Position numbers and translations under genes: made by a program
Shown: piece by piece, positions 18,198-26,411 of the stretch
Layout: each line of letters starts with the position of its first letter
How positions within the stretch are numbered: the stretch's first letter is position 1
The notes under the pieces: model-generated
Databases searched by the model: none
What the model was told of the DNA's origin: nothing
What the model saw: only the letters and a program-made list of their open reading frames with translations
Source of the DNA: Achromobacter sp. UMC46
Lineage (GTDB): Bacteria; Pseudomonadota; Gammaproteobacteria; Burkholderiales; Burkholderiaceae_B
Reading direction: 5' to 3'
Assembly: GCF_014170335.1 (NCBI RefSeq)
Contig: NZ_LZZS01000005.1
Span: 310,001 to 374,000 of the forward strand
Length of the DNA stretch: 64,000 nucleotides

Positions 18198-19322
18198 TCA
18201 GGCCGGTTTGGTGCCGCGCGAGAAGTAGTGGTTGTAGGCCATGCGGTAGTTCACCGACACGTCCCCATGCCAGCGCCCCACCCGCTCGGCGAACGCGCGC
18301 TGCGAATCCAGCACCTTCTTGAACAGCGGGTTCTCGGCCGACCGCTTGGCGATCATCTCGTCCCAGATCTTCAACTGCGCCTGCAGGATCGCGTCAGGCG
18401 TCTTGTAGAACTTGACGTTGTGGTCCTTCTGCAGCTTGACGTAGTCCTGCGAATAGCGGTTGGCCGCTTTCCAGGACATGTCCGCGCTGCACGCCTGGGC
18501 CGCGTAACTCAGCACGTGCTTCAAGTGCGGCGGCAACGCGTCGTACTTGCCCTTGTTGAACAGCACTTCGAACTGCTCGGCGCTCTGGTGGAAGCTTTGC
18601 AGCATGCAGATCTTGGACACGTCCTGGAAGCCCAGCGCCAGATCGGACGACGCGTTGTTGAACTCGGCCCCGTCCAGCAGCCCGCGGTCCAGCGCCGGCA
18701 CGATCTCGCCGCCCGGCAAGGCGTTCACCGCCGCCCCCATTGCCGTGTACATGTCGATGGCCAGCCCCACGGTGCGGAACTTCACGCCTTTCACGTCCTC
18801 GACCTTGGTCACCGGCCGCTTGAACCAGCCAAAGGGCTGAGTCGGCATCGGCCCGTACATCAGCGACACGACGTTCACGCCCATCGCCTTCTGGATTTCG
18901 GTCAGCAGTTCCTTGCCGCCGCCGTATTCGTGCCAGGCCAGCAGCATGTTGGCGTCCATGCCGAAGGACGGCCCCGACCCCCACAGCGCCACGGCCGTGT
19001 TCTTCCCGTACCAATAGGCCACCACCCCGTGGCCGCCGTCCAGCGTGCCCGCCGACACCGCGTCCAGCAGATCGAACGCCTTCACGACCGCCCCGGCGGG
19101 CAGCACTTCGATCTTCAATTGGCCGCCGGCCATGTCGTTGACCTTCTGCGCATAGTCGCGGGCGAATTCGTGGAAGATGTCGTTGGCGGGCCAGGTGCTT
19201 TGGAACCGAAGGGAAATGGGCGCGTTCTGCGCCCGGGCGACGGCGGGGAATCCCAGTGCGGCGGCGCCCGCGACGGCAGCGCCGGATATGAACTTGCGGC
19301 GGGGTTTCGTGGGTTGTTGCAT
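18198..19322 (-). CDS. TRAP transporter substrate-binding protein (DctP family)
   Basis: The periplasmic receptor of the TRAP system, 374 residues from ATG 19320-19322, which has AAGGAGAC upstream. The N-terminus has a twin-arginine-like signal (PRRKFISGAAVAGAAALG, cleavage near VARAQ). Mature motifs include LRFQSTWPANDIFHEFA and GVKFRTVGLAIDMYTAMGA, the conserved DctP ligand-binding arginine region. Overall it resembles the TakP-like subgroup for 2-oxo or hydroxy acids, but the ligand is not certain. It is first in the three-gene operon. A 22-base inverted repeat lies 150 bases upstream. Confidence 0.9.
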   Translation of the reverse strand: MQQPTKPRRKFISGAAVAGAAALGFPAVARAQNAPISLRFQSTWPANDIFHEFARDYAQKVNDMAGGQLKIEVLPAGAVVKAFDLLDAVSAGTLDGGHGVVAYWYGKNTAVALWGSGPSFGMDANMLLAWHEYGGGKELLTEIQKAMGVNVVSLMYGPMPTQPFGWFKRPVTKVEDVKGVKFRTVGLAIDMYTAMGAAVNALPGGEIVPALDRGLLDGAEFNNASSDLALGFQDVSKICMLQSFHQSAEQFEVLFNKGKYDALPPHLKHVLSYAAQACSADMSWKAANRYSQDYVKLQKDHNVKFYKTPDAILQAQLKIWDEMIAKRSAENPLFKKVLDSQRAFAERVGRWHGDVSVNYRMAYNHYFSRGTKPA

Positions 19323-19471
19323 GGCTTGTTGTCTCCTTGGTGGACTACACGGAACAGCTTGTAGTGACTGCACCTGCATGGACACGAGAGAAACGCCTGC
19401 TGCGAGCTTCCCGGTGCCGGGACTGCGACCGCTTTGCAACTTTGTGCTGATTAGACCTTTCTGACTAACTG

Positions 19472-19493
19472 CTGACAATCAGCTTGTTGTCAG
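19472..19493. promoter_or_regulatory. Inverted repeat upstream of the TRAP operon
   Basis: CTGACAA and TTGTCAG face each other across 8 bases, and a smaller hairpin GCTGA-CAA-TCAGC is nested at 19471-19483. It sits between the MocR stop and the TRAP receptor start, where an operator for the TRAP genes would be expected. The binding protein is unknown. Confidence 0.4.
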
Positions 19494-19502
19494 GAATTAC
19501 CC

Positions 19503-19530
19503 TAGACCGGCGGCGTAGGCCGTTGGTCTA
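19503..19530 (-). terminator. Possible hairpin at the end of the MocR gene
   Basis: TAGACC and GGTCTA form a 6-bp stem that continues, after two mismatches, as CGGC/GCCG around a CTAC loop. It includes the MocR stop codon. No run of T follows on either strand, so it would not be a standard intrinsic terminator. Confidence 0.25.
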
Positions 19531-21012
19531 ATAATCCGCCGCATGCGCCATCAGGTCGCGCAGCAATGCGCCTTGCCGGGCAAGCGCCGGCTCGTCCAGC
19601 CCGCTGTAGCCGATCACCAGCCCCGCCGGCAAGCCGACGCGCCGGCAATAGTCGGCGACGGGCTGCAACGCCAGGCCTCTTGCCCGCGCCCGATCCAGCA
19701 GCGCGGCCGCATCGCACCCGGCAGGCAGCCACCACAGCAGATGGAAACCGGCGTGTTCGCCGCTGGTCCGCAAGGGTTCGCCGCCCGCCGCCTGCGCCAG
19801 CAGCCGCATCACCCGATCGCGCCGTTGGGCATACACGGCCCGCGCCTTGCGGACGTGGCGCGCAAAGCTGCCGTCCTCAAGAAACCCCGCCAGCGTCATC
19901 TGCTCGATCATGCTGTTTGAGCGTCCGGTCGTGTGGCGCGCCCGTGAAAATGCGGCGACCCATCGCCTGGGCACCACCGCATAGCCAATCCGCAGCGCGT
20001 TGAACATCGTCTTGTTGAAGCTGCCGCAATGGATGACGCGGTCCGCCGTGTCCAGGCTTTTCAGCGCCGCCAGCGGCGCGCTGTCGTAGTTGAATTCGCT
20101 GTCGTAATCGTCTTCGATGATCCAGCAATCCGCCTGCTCGGCCCACGCCAGCAGTTCCAGGCGGCGCGACACCGGCATCGTGACGCCGGTGGGCGACTGA
20201 TGCGCGGGCGTCACGTGCACAAGCTTCACGCCGCGCTGGCGGCGCGCGCGGGCCACCGAAAAACCATGCTCATCGATGGCGATGGGCACGACCCGCGAGG
20301 TGAACTGACTGAACAGCGGCATGGCGGTCAGGTAGCCCGGGTCTTCCACCAGCACCTTGTCCTGCCGGGACAGCAGGATGCGCGCGCTCAGGTCCAGCCC
20401 GTCGCGGATGCCGGTCAGGATGACGACCTGATCCGCATCGCACGAAATGCCACGGGCCGCGCCCAGATAGCGCGCGATCTGCTCGCGCAGCGGCAGCCAG
20501 CCTTGGGATTCCTCGTTGGCCAGTTGATCCGGCGTCACGCGCTGCGCGCTGGCGGTCAGGCCCTTGCGCCACGTCGCCATCGGAAACAGCGACGCGTCGG
20601 CCGTTCTGGCGGCGAAGAGCGGCTCGGGCGTGGGCGCGGCCTGCGGCGGGTCCTGGCGCGCGGGCCGTGCGGGCACCGAATGGGAAATCGGGTCGCCCGG
20701 CAGTCCTCGGCGAAAGAAGTTGTCCGGGATGACGGCCGACACGTAAGTCCCCGATCCGACGGTGCCCGTCGTATAGCCTTCGCCGCGCAACTGGTCGTAG
20801 GCCGCCTCGACCGTCGAGCGCGACACGCGCCAACGTTGCGACAGGCTGCGCGTGGAAGGCAGCCGCGCGCCGGAAGCCAGCGCGCCTTTCAGGATCCGCT
20901 CCTGAATCTGCCGATAGACCCAGGACTGCTTGGATTCACCGTCGCGGGGCGAATCCTGCGGTAGATCCAGGCTGGATTCCGATTTTTTCCGCGCAGAAAG
21001 TGGCTTGTTCAT
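19528..21012 (-). CDS. MocR-type (GntR-aminotransferase) transcriptional regulator
   Basis: A 494-residue regulator with an N-terminal GntR winged helix (LPSTRSLSQRWRVSRSTVE, residues about 51-69). It is joined to a fold-type I aminotransferase-like domain that binds pyridoxal phosphate. The PLP-site motifs are intact: IIEDDYDSEFNYD and the Schiff-base lysine in HCGSFNKTMFNALRIGY. MocR proteins sense PLP, amino acids or amines; the effector here is unknown. It diverges from the reductase-M24 fusion gene at 21098, its most likely target. Confidence 0.93.
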   Translation of the reverse strand: MNKPLSARKKSESSLDLPQDSPRDGESKQSWVYRQIQERILKGALASGARLPSTRSLSQRWRVSRSTVEAAYDQLRGEGYTTGTVGSGTYVSAVIPDNFFRRGLPGDPISHSVPARPARQDPPQAAPTPEPLFAARTADASLFPMATWRKGLTASAQRVTPDQLANEESQGWLPLREQIARYLGAARGISCDADQVVILTGIRDGLDLSARILLSRQDKVLVEDPGYLTAMPLFSQFTSRVVPIAIDEHGFSVARARRQRGVKLVHVTPAHQSPTGVTMPVSRRLELLAWAEQADCWIIEDDYDSEFNYDSAPLAALKSLDTADRVIHCGSFNKTMFNALRIGYAVVPRRWVAAFSRARHTTGRSNSMIEQMTLAGFLEDGSFARHVRKARAVYAQRRDRVMRLLAQAAGGEPLRTSGEHAGFHLLWWLPAGCDAAALLDRARARGLALQPVADYCRRVGLPAGLVIGYSGLDEPALARQGALLRDLMAHAADY

Positions 21013-21022
21013 TTTTATGAAT

Positions 21023-21044
21023 ATGGCCCTATTGAATAAGCCAT
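21023..21044. promoter_or_regulatory. Candidate MocR operator
   Basis: ATGGC (21023-21027) and GCCAT (21040-21044) are inverted across 12 bases in the 85-base region shared by the MocR and fusion genes. MocR regulators bind repeated sites in such divergent promoters. This is inferred from position and symmetry. Confidence 0.33.
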
Positions 21045-21097
21045 TTTAGCGATAAATTCTGGCCTGGATCTCCCTTTGCCATTCCCCGAAACCTGCC

Positions 21098-22840
21098 ATG
21101 ACCCTGCGCTACACGATCTCCCTGTCTTTCGGCCAATTCGCTTCGGACGGCCAGGCGTCCATCCTGGATGCCGCGCTGGCCGTCGGCACGCCGGTGCCCT
21201 TTTCCTGTCAACGTGGCGAGTGCGGCTCTTGCCGGGCGCAGGTGCTGGCGGGGCGCTACGAGCCCATCGCGCCGCCGACCGAGCGTTCCTATGTGCCGGC
21301 CGCCGACGAATTGCTGATGTGCCAATGCCGTGCGGCCAGCGACCTGACGCTGCGCTTCCCGCACTGGGCCGCCCCCGCCGGCGCGCCCCGGCAACGGCGC
21401 GCCAGCGTGGTGTCGCGCCGGCCGTTGACGGCGGACGTGACCGAACTGATCGTCGACATCGAAGGCGCCGAACCCTTTGACTACCAGCCCGGGCAGCATG
21501 TGCGCTGGCGGCTTGACGACGGCAGCCACCGCAGCTTTTCGATTGCGAACGCGCCCGGCGCCGCCGGCCCGCAACGGCTGGCGTTCCACATTCGCCGCAC
21601 GCCCGCAGGCAGGTTCACCAACCAGGTTTTGCCGGCGTTGATGCCCGGAGACGCGCTGTCGCTGGACGGCCCGCATGGCGCTTGCGTCTGGCCCGCCACG
21701 CCTCCCGGCGGCATCGACCATCTGGTACTGCTGGCAACCGGCACGGGCTTTGCGGGCGTGTTCCCCATTCTGATGGCCGCCCTCGATAGCCGCAGCCTGC
21801 AAAGCGTGACGCTCTACTGGGGCGGCCGGCAGCGCGAGGATTGCTACGCCAGCGGCCTGCTGAACGCATTGCAGGGCAAGGACGGCGTCTTCCGATGGCA
21901 TCCGGTGCTGTCCGGGGGATCCTCCGCCGGGCCTTCGGAGGGATCTTCGCAGGCGCCATCGGCGAATGGGGCCACCGGCCGCCATGTGCAAGACGTGGCG
22001 CTAGATGCCGGCCACGACTGGGCGCGCACCCTGGTCTACGCCTGCGGCAATAGCGCCATGGTCCGCGCGGCGCAGGCGTGCTTGCGCGCGGCGGGACTGC
22101 CGGAAGGCCGGTTCCTGTCAGAGGCGTTCCTGCCTGCCGCCGGCCCTGGTGCGGACCTGGCACCGCGCCACCCGGCGCACCCCTGGGAACGCGTCGGCGA
22201 ACGCTTCACGCTGGACGGCATCCTGGCGGCGCGCCAGCGTTCGATGGATGCCGTGCATGAAATCGCCGCGCTGATGACGCCCGGCATCACGACCGGCGAC
22301 GCCATCGCCCTGGCCGACCAGCATTTGCGCCGCATGGGCGCATCGCACAACTGGCATCCCACCTATGTGAGGTTCGGCGCCGACTCGCAATCCCCCGCCG
22401 TGCACCCCACCGACCGCCGCCGCACACTGGGCGAAGACGACATCTTCGTCGTCGACATCGGTCCGGTCTGGGACGGCTACGAAGGCGATTACGGCGACAC
22501 CTTCGTGACCGGGGCCGATGCCGACCGGCAACGCTGCGCCCAGGCGGCCCGCGACGTGTTCAAGCGCACGCGCCTGGCCTGGCTGGACGGGCTGACGGGC
22601 CAAGCGCTGTATGACGTGGCAGATGACTACGCCCACGAATACGGCTGCGCGCTGGTGCGCGATATCGCGGGGCACCGGGTGTCGGACTTTCCGCATGCGC
22701 TATACGGGAAGCACCAGCTGGCGAATGCCGATTTCATTCCCGGCGACGGCATCTGGGTATTGGAAATCCAGGTGCGCGACCTGCGCCTGCCCATCGGCGC
22801 GTTCTACGAGGACGTGCTGCTGCGCCCCGCTACGGCCTGA
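21098..22840 (+). CDS. Ferredoxin/flavin reductase fused to an M24 metallopeptidase-like domain
   Basis: A 580-residue protein joining two unrelated activities. Residues 1-90 form a plant-type [2Fe-2S] ferredoxin with Cys37, Cys42, Cys45 and Cys75. Residues about 103-348 are a ferredoxin-NADP-reductase-like module with FAD motif RSFSIANAP and nucleotide motif LLATGTGFAG. Residues about 366-580 are a creatinase/aminopeptidase (M24) fold. All five metal ligands appear kept: Asp453 (VVDIG), Asp467 (YGDTF), His526 (AGHRV), Glu556 (VLEIQ) and Glu571 (FYEDV). The first half is built like the electron-transfer component of aromatic-ring oxygenases, but no oxygenase gene is in the window. The reading frame is continuous with no repeat or shift at the joint. 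A divergent MocR gene probably controls it. Confidence 0.85.
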   Translation: MTLRYTISLSFGQFASDGQASILDAALAVGTPVPFSCQRGECGSCRAQVLAGRYEPIAPPTERSYVPAADELLMCQCRAASDLTLRFPHWAAPAGAPRQRRASVVSRRPLTADVTELIVDIEGAEPFDYQPGQHVRWRLDDGSHRSFSIANAPGAAGPQRLAFHIRRTPAGRFTNQVLPALMPGDALSLDGPHGACVWPATPPGGIDHLVLLATGTGFAGVFPILMAALDSRSLQSVTLYWGGRQREDCYASGLLNALQGKDGVFRWHPVLSGGSSAGPSEGSSQAPSANGATGRHVQDVALDAGHDWARTLVYACGNSAMVRAAQACLRAAGLPEGRFLSEAFLPAAGPGADLAPRHPAHPWERVGERFTLDGILAARQRSMDAVHEIAALMTPGITTGDAIALADQHLRRMGASHNWHPTYVRFGADSQSPAVHPTDRRRTLGEDDIFVVDIGPVWDGYEGDYGDTFVTGADADRQRCAQAARDVFKRTRLAWLDGLTGQALYDVADDYAHEYGCALVRDIAGHRVSDFPHALYGKHQLANADFIPGDGIWVLEIQVRDLRLPIGAFYEDVLLRPATA

Positions 22841-23012
22841 ACGCCTCGTCCAGTTGCACGCGCATCGCCGCCCAAGACCGCTCATCGGCGCGGCGGGGTC
22901 TTCCCATCCATGCAGCAACAGCACGCTGGCTTCGATGCGGCGCGGCGCAGACATAGCCCAGGCCGGCATAGCGCTCGGCCAAGCGCATCGTAGGCTCGGT
23001 CAGGCCGCGACA
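22830..23012 (-). pseudogene. Dienelactone-hydrolase-like remnant
   Basis: On the minus strand about 60 codons resemble scattered parts of a dienelactone hydrolase. GLTEPTMRLAERYAGLGYV, with a following CAAP, matches the region after the oxyanion hole. In the next frame ASVLLLHGWEDP resembles the strand before the catalytic Asp. The first frame then resumes and ends RSWAAMRVQLDEAF before a TAG at 22830-22832. A whole enzyme needs about 230-280 residues, so the middle is deleted and the frame shifted. The fragment overlaps the end of the fusion gene by 11 bases. The identification rests on short motifs. Confidence 0.4.
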
Positions 23013-23045
23013 GCGGCGGCGCCGGCGCCAGTATCCGCATGGCGG

Positions 23046-23417
23046 TTACGGCTTGTCCTTGCCTTCCACCCAGTGCTGGTTCGCCAGCTTGGGATCGGGG
23101 AACGGCAATTCCAGGTTGGTGGGCGGCGAGGCGACCCACTTGCCGCCGTCCTGGTAGAAGTCCATCGGGGCCTCCGACCTGCCCGCCGGCATCAGCAGCA
23201 TCGTGGTGCAGGACACCCGCCCCTTGTGCGACGGCTTGGGCGCGGGCAGACAGGTGCCGATGGCCAGCTGCGACTGCTTCATGCCGGGCAGGTCGTCGCC
23301 CAGCAACGTGACCACGGCGGCATGCGCCTGCTCCGGTGTCGGGATGGCCAGCGGCTCGGCATGCGCCGCAACGCCGATGACGGCCATTCCCAAAATTCCA
23401 AACGGAGCAAGCTTCAT
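23046..23417 (-). CDS. Small exported protein of unknown function
   Basis: A 123-residue protein with a signal peptide (MKLAPFGILGMAVIGVAAHA|EPLAIP). The mature part of about 100 residues has two cysteines (GTCLPAP, VSCTTML) likely to be disulphide-bonded, and a C-terminal tryptophan-containing tail. I do not recognise a family. It follows the beta-propeller gene by 60 bases on the same strand and could belong to that operon. Confidence 0.65.
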   Translation of the reverse strand: MKLAPFGILGMAVIGVAAHAEPLAIPTPEQAHAAVVTLLGDDLPGMKQSQLAIGTCLPAPKPSHKGRVSCTTMLLMPAGRSEAPMDFYQDGGKWVASPPTNLELPFPDPKLANQHWVEGKDKP

Positions 23418-23477
23418 GCGTTTCCAAATGTGAGGTCGAGGGCCAGGCCCCTGGGCCAGTTGACCCTGTTCCCGATT

Positions 23478-24110
23478 CTACCCGGGTCGCCGCACCGCCC
23501 TGACCTTGCCGCTATTGCCGCCGCCGCAGAAGAAGCGGTCCGCGCCATCCGACTCCAGGCCCGACACCCCCATGCCAGCGGGCATGTCGACGCTTTCCAG
23601 CACGTCGCCGGTCGCGGGTTCCAGGCGCCGCAGTTCGCTGGCGTCGTTCTCCCAGGTGCCATGCCAAAGTTGGCCGTCCACCCACGTGACGCCGGTGACA
23701 TAGCGGTCGGAATCGATGGTGCGCAACACGCGGCCGGTCTCCGGATCCACTTGATGGATCTTGCGCTGCTGGTATTGGCCGACCCACAACGAGCCCTCGG
23801 CCCAGGCCATGCCGGAGTCGCCGCCGCCGCCGGGCGCGGGGATCGTCGCCAGCACGCGGCCGTTCTTGGGATCCACCTTTTGAATGCGCCCGTCGGCGAT
23901 CTGATAGAAATGCTTGCCGTCGAAGGCCGTGCCGGCACTGGCCGCGACGTCCAGCGCGCGCGCCGCGACGCCGGTGGCGGGGTCCAGCGAGACCAGTTTT
24001 TCCCCTACGGCGAACCAGACCTGATCGCCATCGTAGGTGACGCCATGCACTTGTTCGACGCCGGGGAAAGGGCCGTATTCACGGAGGATTTGGGCTTGAG
24101 TCCGTTTCAT
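23478..24110 (-). CDS. Beta-propeller protein, glutaminyl-cyclase/virginiamycin-lyase-like
   Basis: A 210-residue protein made of repeated propeller blades. The recurring unit reads like LVSLDPATGVAARAL, IQKVDPKNGRVLATI, IHQVDPETGRVLRTI and LRRLEPATGDVLESV. Such blades occur in YncE-like, virginiamycin B lyase and glutamine cyclotransferase proteins. No catalytic set can be assigned. The start chosen is the ATG at 24108-24110, preceded by AGGATG. An ATG 30 bases upstream lacks a ribosome site. There is no signal peptide. It begins 35 bases after the regulator gene and is probably co-transcribed with it. Confidence 0.75.
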   Translation of the reverse strand: MKRTQAQILREYGPFPGVEQVHGVTYDGDQVWFAVGEKLVSLDPATGVAARALDVAASAGTAFDGKHFYQIADGRIQKVDPKNGRVLATIPAPGGGGDSGMAWAEGSLWVGQYQQRKIHQVDPETGRVLRTIDSDRYVTGVTWVDGQLWHGTWENDASELRRLEPATGDVLESVDMPAGMGVSGLESDGADRFFCGGGNSGKVRAVRRPG

Positions 24111-24145
24111 GATCACATCCTGTTCAGTAGGAGAAGTCATGCTAC

Positions 24146-25372
24146 TTACGGGGCAGCAACAAGCGGGAGTAACAAGCTTGTCGTGAAACCCGGCACCGGC
24201 GGCGTCATCCAGCGACGCGCCCGCCCGTGCCCCAATGGCTGTGCCTGCGCGGCGGCCGCCAATGCGTCCAGCGCCCGTTGCACGGTGCGTTGGCTGGCGC
24301 CCAGCGCCAGCGCCAAGGCGGAACTCGACCACGCCTGGCCGTCGGCCAGGCAGGCCAGCACCGCCGCCTGATCGCGGTCGTCCACGTCCACCGGGCGGGC
24401 CAGCACGACCACCTCCGGTTCGCCCCCGGGCTTCAGGACGAAGCCAAGTTTCGTCGCCTGGACGCCGGCCAGCGGCCGCATTGCCGCACGCAGGCGCCCG
24501 ATCTCCACGCGCAGGCGCACCCGGTGGGATTCGTCCTGGAAGCCGGTCCGAAAAGCGTGGGCGATCAGCAGTTCCCGCGAAACGTCCTGCGGCCACGCTT
24601 CGGCCAGCATCCGCGCCAGCGTGAACAAGACGGGGCGGCTGGCCAGCGACACCACTTGGCCCTCTCGCCGCAAGACGTTGCGGCACGCATCGATGATCAA
24701 CGCGTTTGACGCCAGCAGCGCTTCCACCTCGCCCAGCGTCAGATCACACGCCACGCCCTGCCCGACGCGGCGACCGGCCGGGGCGTTCAATGCCTTGAAG
24801 GCGTTGTCCACTTCCGCCAGCAAGGCCGGAATGCCGGCTTGCCGCGCGGCATCCGCGGCGCACGTCAACGCCGCGCTGGCGGCGGACGCCTGGACACGGC
24901 GCAGCGCGATGCCGCCCCGGATCAATTCATGGATCGCGCGCGATGCGGCCGGCAGACCGCTCGCATCCACGCCGGCCAGGGTGTGGCCGGCTTCCTCCAG
25001 CCGGCCGGTCAGCAATTGCCGGCGCGCCTGAAGCTGCGCCGCATGCGCGGCGTTGACCGCGTCGCCATGCGCCTGCAGCGTGGCGCGGGCGCCGGCCAGC
25101 GACTTTTCCGGCCAGGCCAGGTCGCGCGAAGCCAGCGCCACCTCGGCCTCGGCCACCACGCAACGGGCGCGGGCGGCGGCATCCTCGGCGCCGAAAGCTT
25201 TCCCGGCACGCCGCAGCAGCGCTTTCGCCCGCACGAAGTCGCCCAGTTGCGCCATCGCGATCCCGCGCAAGGCCAGCGCCGGCGCGTCGTCGCGCAGCGC
25301 AACGCGGTTCAGCGCGCCCAGCGGATCCCCGGCGGCCAATGCGCGCGACGCATTCAAGATCAGAATATCCAT
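24146..25372 (-). CDS. Transcriptional regulator with helical-repeat N-terminus and winged-helix C-terminus
   Basis: A 408-residue protein with two distinct parts. Residues 1-180 are Ala-rich tandem helices of TPR type (ALRGIAMAQLGDFVRAKALLRRAG). Residues about 215-320 resemble an OmpR/transcriptional-regulator winged helix (LASRPVLFTLARMLAEAWP, then VRLRVEIGRLRAAM). A second helix-turn-helix follows (LALALGASQRTVQRALDAL). It has no kinase or receiver domain. It precedes the propeller gene and probably regulates it. The signal sensed is unknown. Confidence 0.65.
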   Translation of the reverse strand: MDILILNASRALAAGDPLGALNRVALRDDAPALALRGIAMAQLGDFVRAKALLRRAGKAFGAEDAAARARCVVAEAEVALASRDLAWPEKSLAGARATLQAHGDAVNAAHAAQLQARRQLLTGRLEEAGHTLAGVDASGLPAASRAIHELIRGGIALRRVQASAASAALTCAADAARQAGIPALLAEVDNAFKALNAPAGRRVGQGVACDLTLGEVEALLASNALIIDACRNVLRREGQVVSLASRPVLFTLARMLAEAWPQDVSRELLIAHAFRTGFQDESHRVRLRVEIGRLRAAMRPLAGVQATKLGFVLKPGGEPEVVVLARPVDVDDRDQAAVLACLADGQAWSSSALALALGASQRTVQRALDALAAAAQAQPLGHGRARRWMTPPVPGFTTSLLLPLVAAP

Positions 25373-25579
25373 CGAGGTGCCGCCATGCTGTCGCTCCTGC
25401 TGGCCCGTGCCTGGAAACTAATCTACCACCCGCGCAGGCCGCCCCCCGGCCCCACGCCGGGTCGTCACACTGTTGCACCTGGGCAGTGATGCGACCCCAT
25501 TTCTATCCCAGCGCCCCCGTCCGCGCGCCCTTTCCCCTCTCGCCAGCGTGTAAACTCCCCCCTTTTTGACTCTGGTGGT

Positions 25580-26401
25580 ATGTTGCAAGCCCCACAGCGC
25601 ACAGGTTTAAGCGGCCCGACGCTCATCCGCTTGCTGACTCGCCTGACGGATGCCGACGTTCCGGAATCCAGGCAATCGCTTTCAGACCATCTGAGCCAGT
25701 GGCTCGGCTGGACGGACGCGATCGCGCTATCCGCGGCCCTGAACACCCGACCGCCGGTGATCGCTCCCGGCGCGCGGACGTTCAGCAGCGCCGAGGAACG
25801 CGAGTGCGTGCGCGTCCGGACTACGCTGGCCGATGCCATTGCCAGCGACACGGCGGCGACTGCCGCCAAGCGGCTTCAGCCCGGGCAAGCCTCGGCCAAC
25901 AAGCCGGCGGCTATCGCGCAAGCCGAAGCGGATTACTCGAATTTCCGGCAGCGGTATCAGTCGTTGCAGCACACGATGGAGACCAGCGTGGGCAATCTGC
26001 GCAGTCGCCTGCGCGGCATGGTCGCGGCCAAGAACGGCGAGATGACGCGTCTGGCGGTGGTGGATGCCATCATGGACCGCGCGCTGCTGCCGAAGGAACG
26101 CGCCTTGTTGGGCGTCATCCCGAAGCTGCTTGCCGGGCATTTCGAGCGCCTGCGCCTGGCCGAAGCGGCGGCATTGGCCCTGGCCAGCGCCGACCCGGAA
26201 GTTGAAGACGGCGCGGATGCCGCGGCCGAAGGCGCGCAATCGCCCGAAGTGCCCAAAGCGCCCGAAGCGGCAGCCGCACCGATAACACCCGGCGCCTGGC
26301 TGGACGTGTTCCGCAAGGATATGCGGAGCGTCCTGCTTGCCGAATTGGATGTTCGTTTACAACCGGTCGAAGGGCTGCTTGCCGCCCTTCGCGCCAGCTA
26401 A
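25580..26401 (+). CDS. DUF3348 protein, first gene of a stator-like operon
   Basis: A 273-residue soluble, mostly helical protein of the DUF3348 family found in Burkholderiales. It has no signal peptide or membrane helix. The central region (FRQRYQSLQHTMETSVGNL) is probably a coiled coil. A Pro/Ala/Glu-rich linker (about residues 208-235) separates it from a C-terminal helix containing WLDVFRKDMRSVLLAELD. It starts the four-gene run DUF3348, DUF802, OmpA-like, DUF2894, with only 10 bases before the next gene. No function is known for the family. Being soluble and co-expressed with a membrane motor pair, it may bind the cytoplasmic tail of the DUF802 protein. Confidence 0.82.
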   Translation: MLQAPQRTGLSGPTLIRLLTRLTDADVPESRQSLSDHLSQWLGWTDAIALSAALNTRPPVIAPGARTFSSAEERECVRVRTTLADAIASDTAATAAKRLQPGQASANKPAAIAQAEADYSNFRQRYQSLQHTMETSVGNLRSRLRGMVAAKNGEMTRLAVVDAIMDRALLPKERALLGVIPKLLAGHFERLRLAEAAALALASADPEVEDGADAAAEGAQSPEVPKAPEAAAAPITPGAWLDVFRKDMRSVLLAELDVRLQPVEGLLAALRAS

Positions 26402-26411
26402 CCGGGACACT

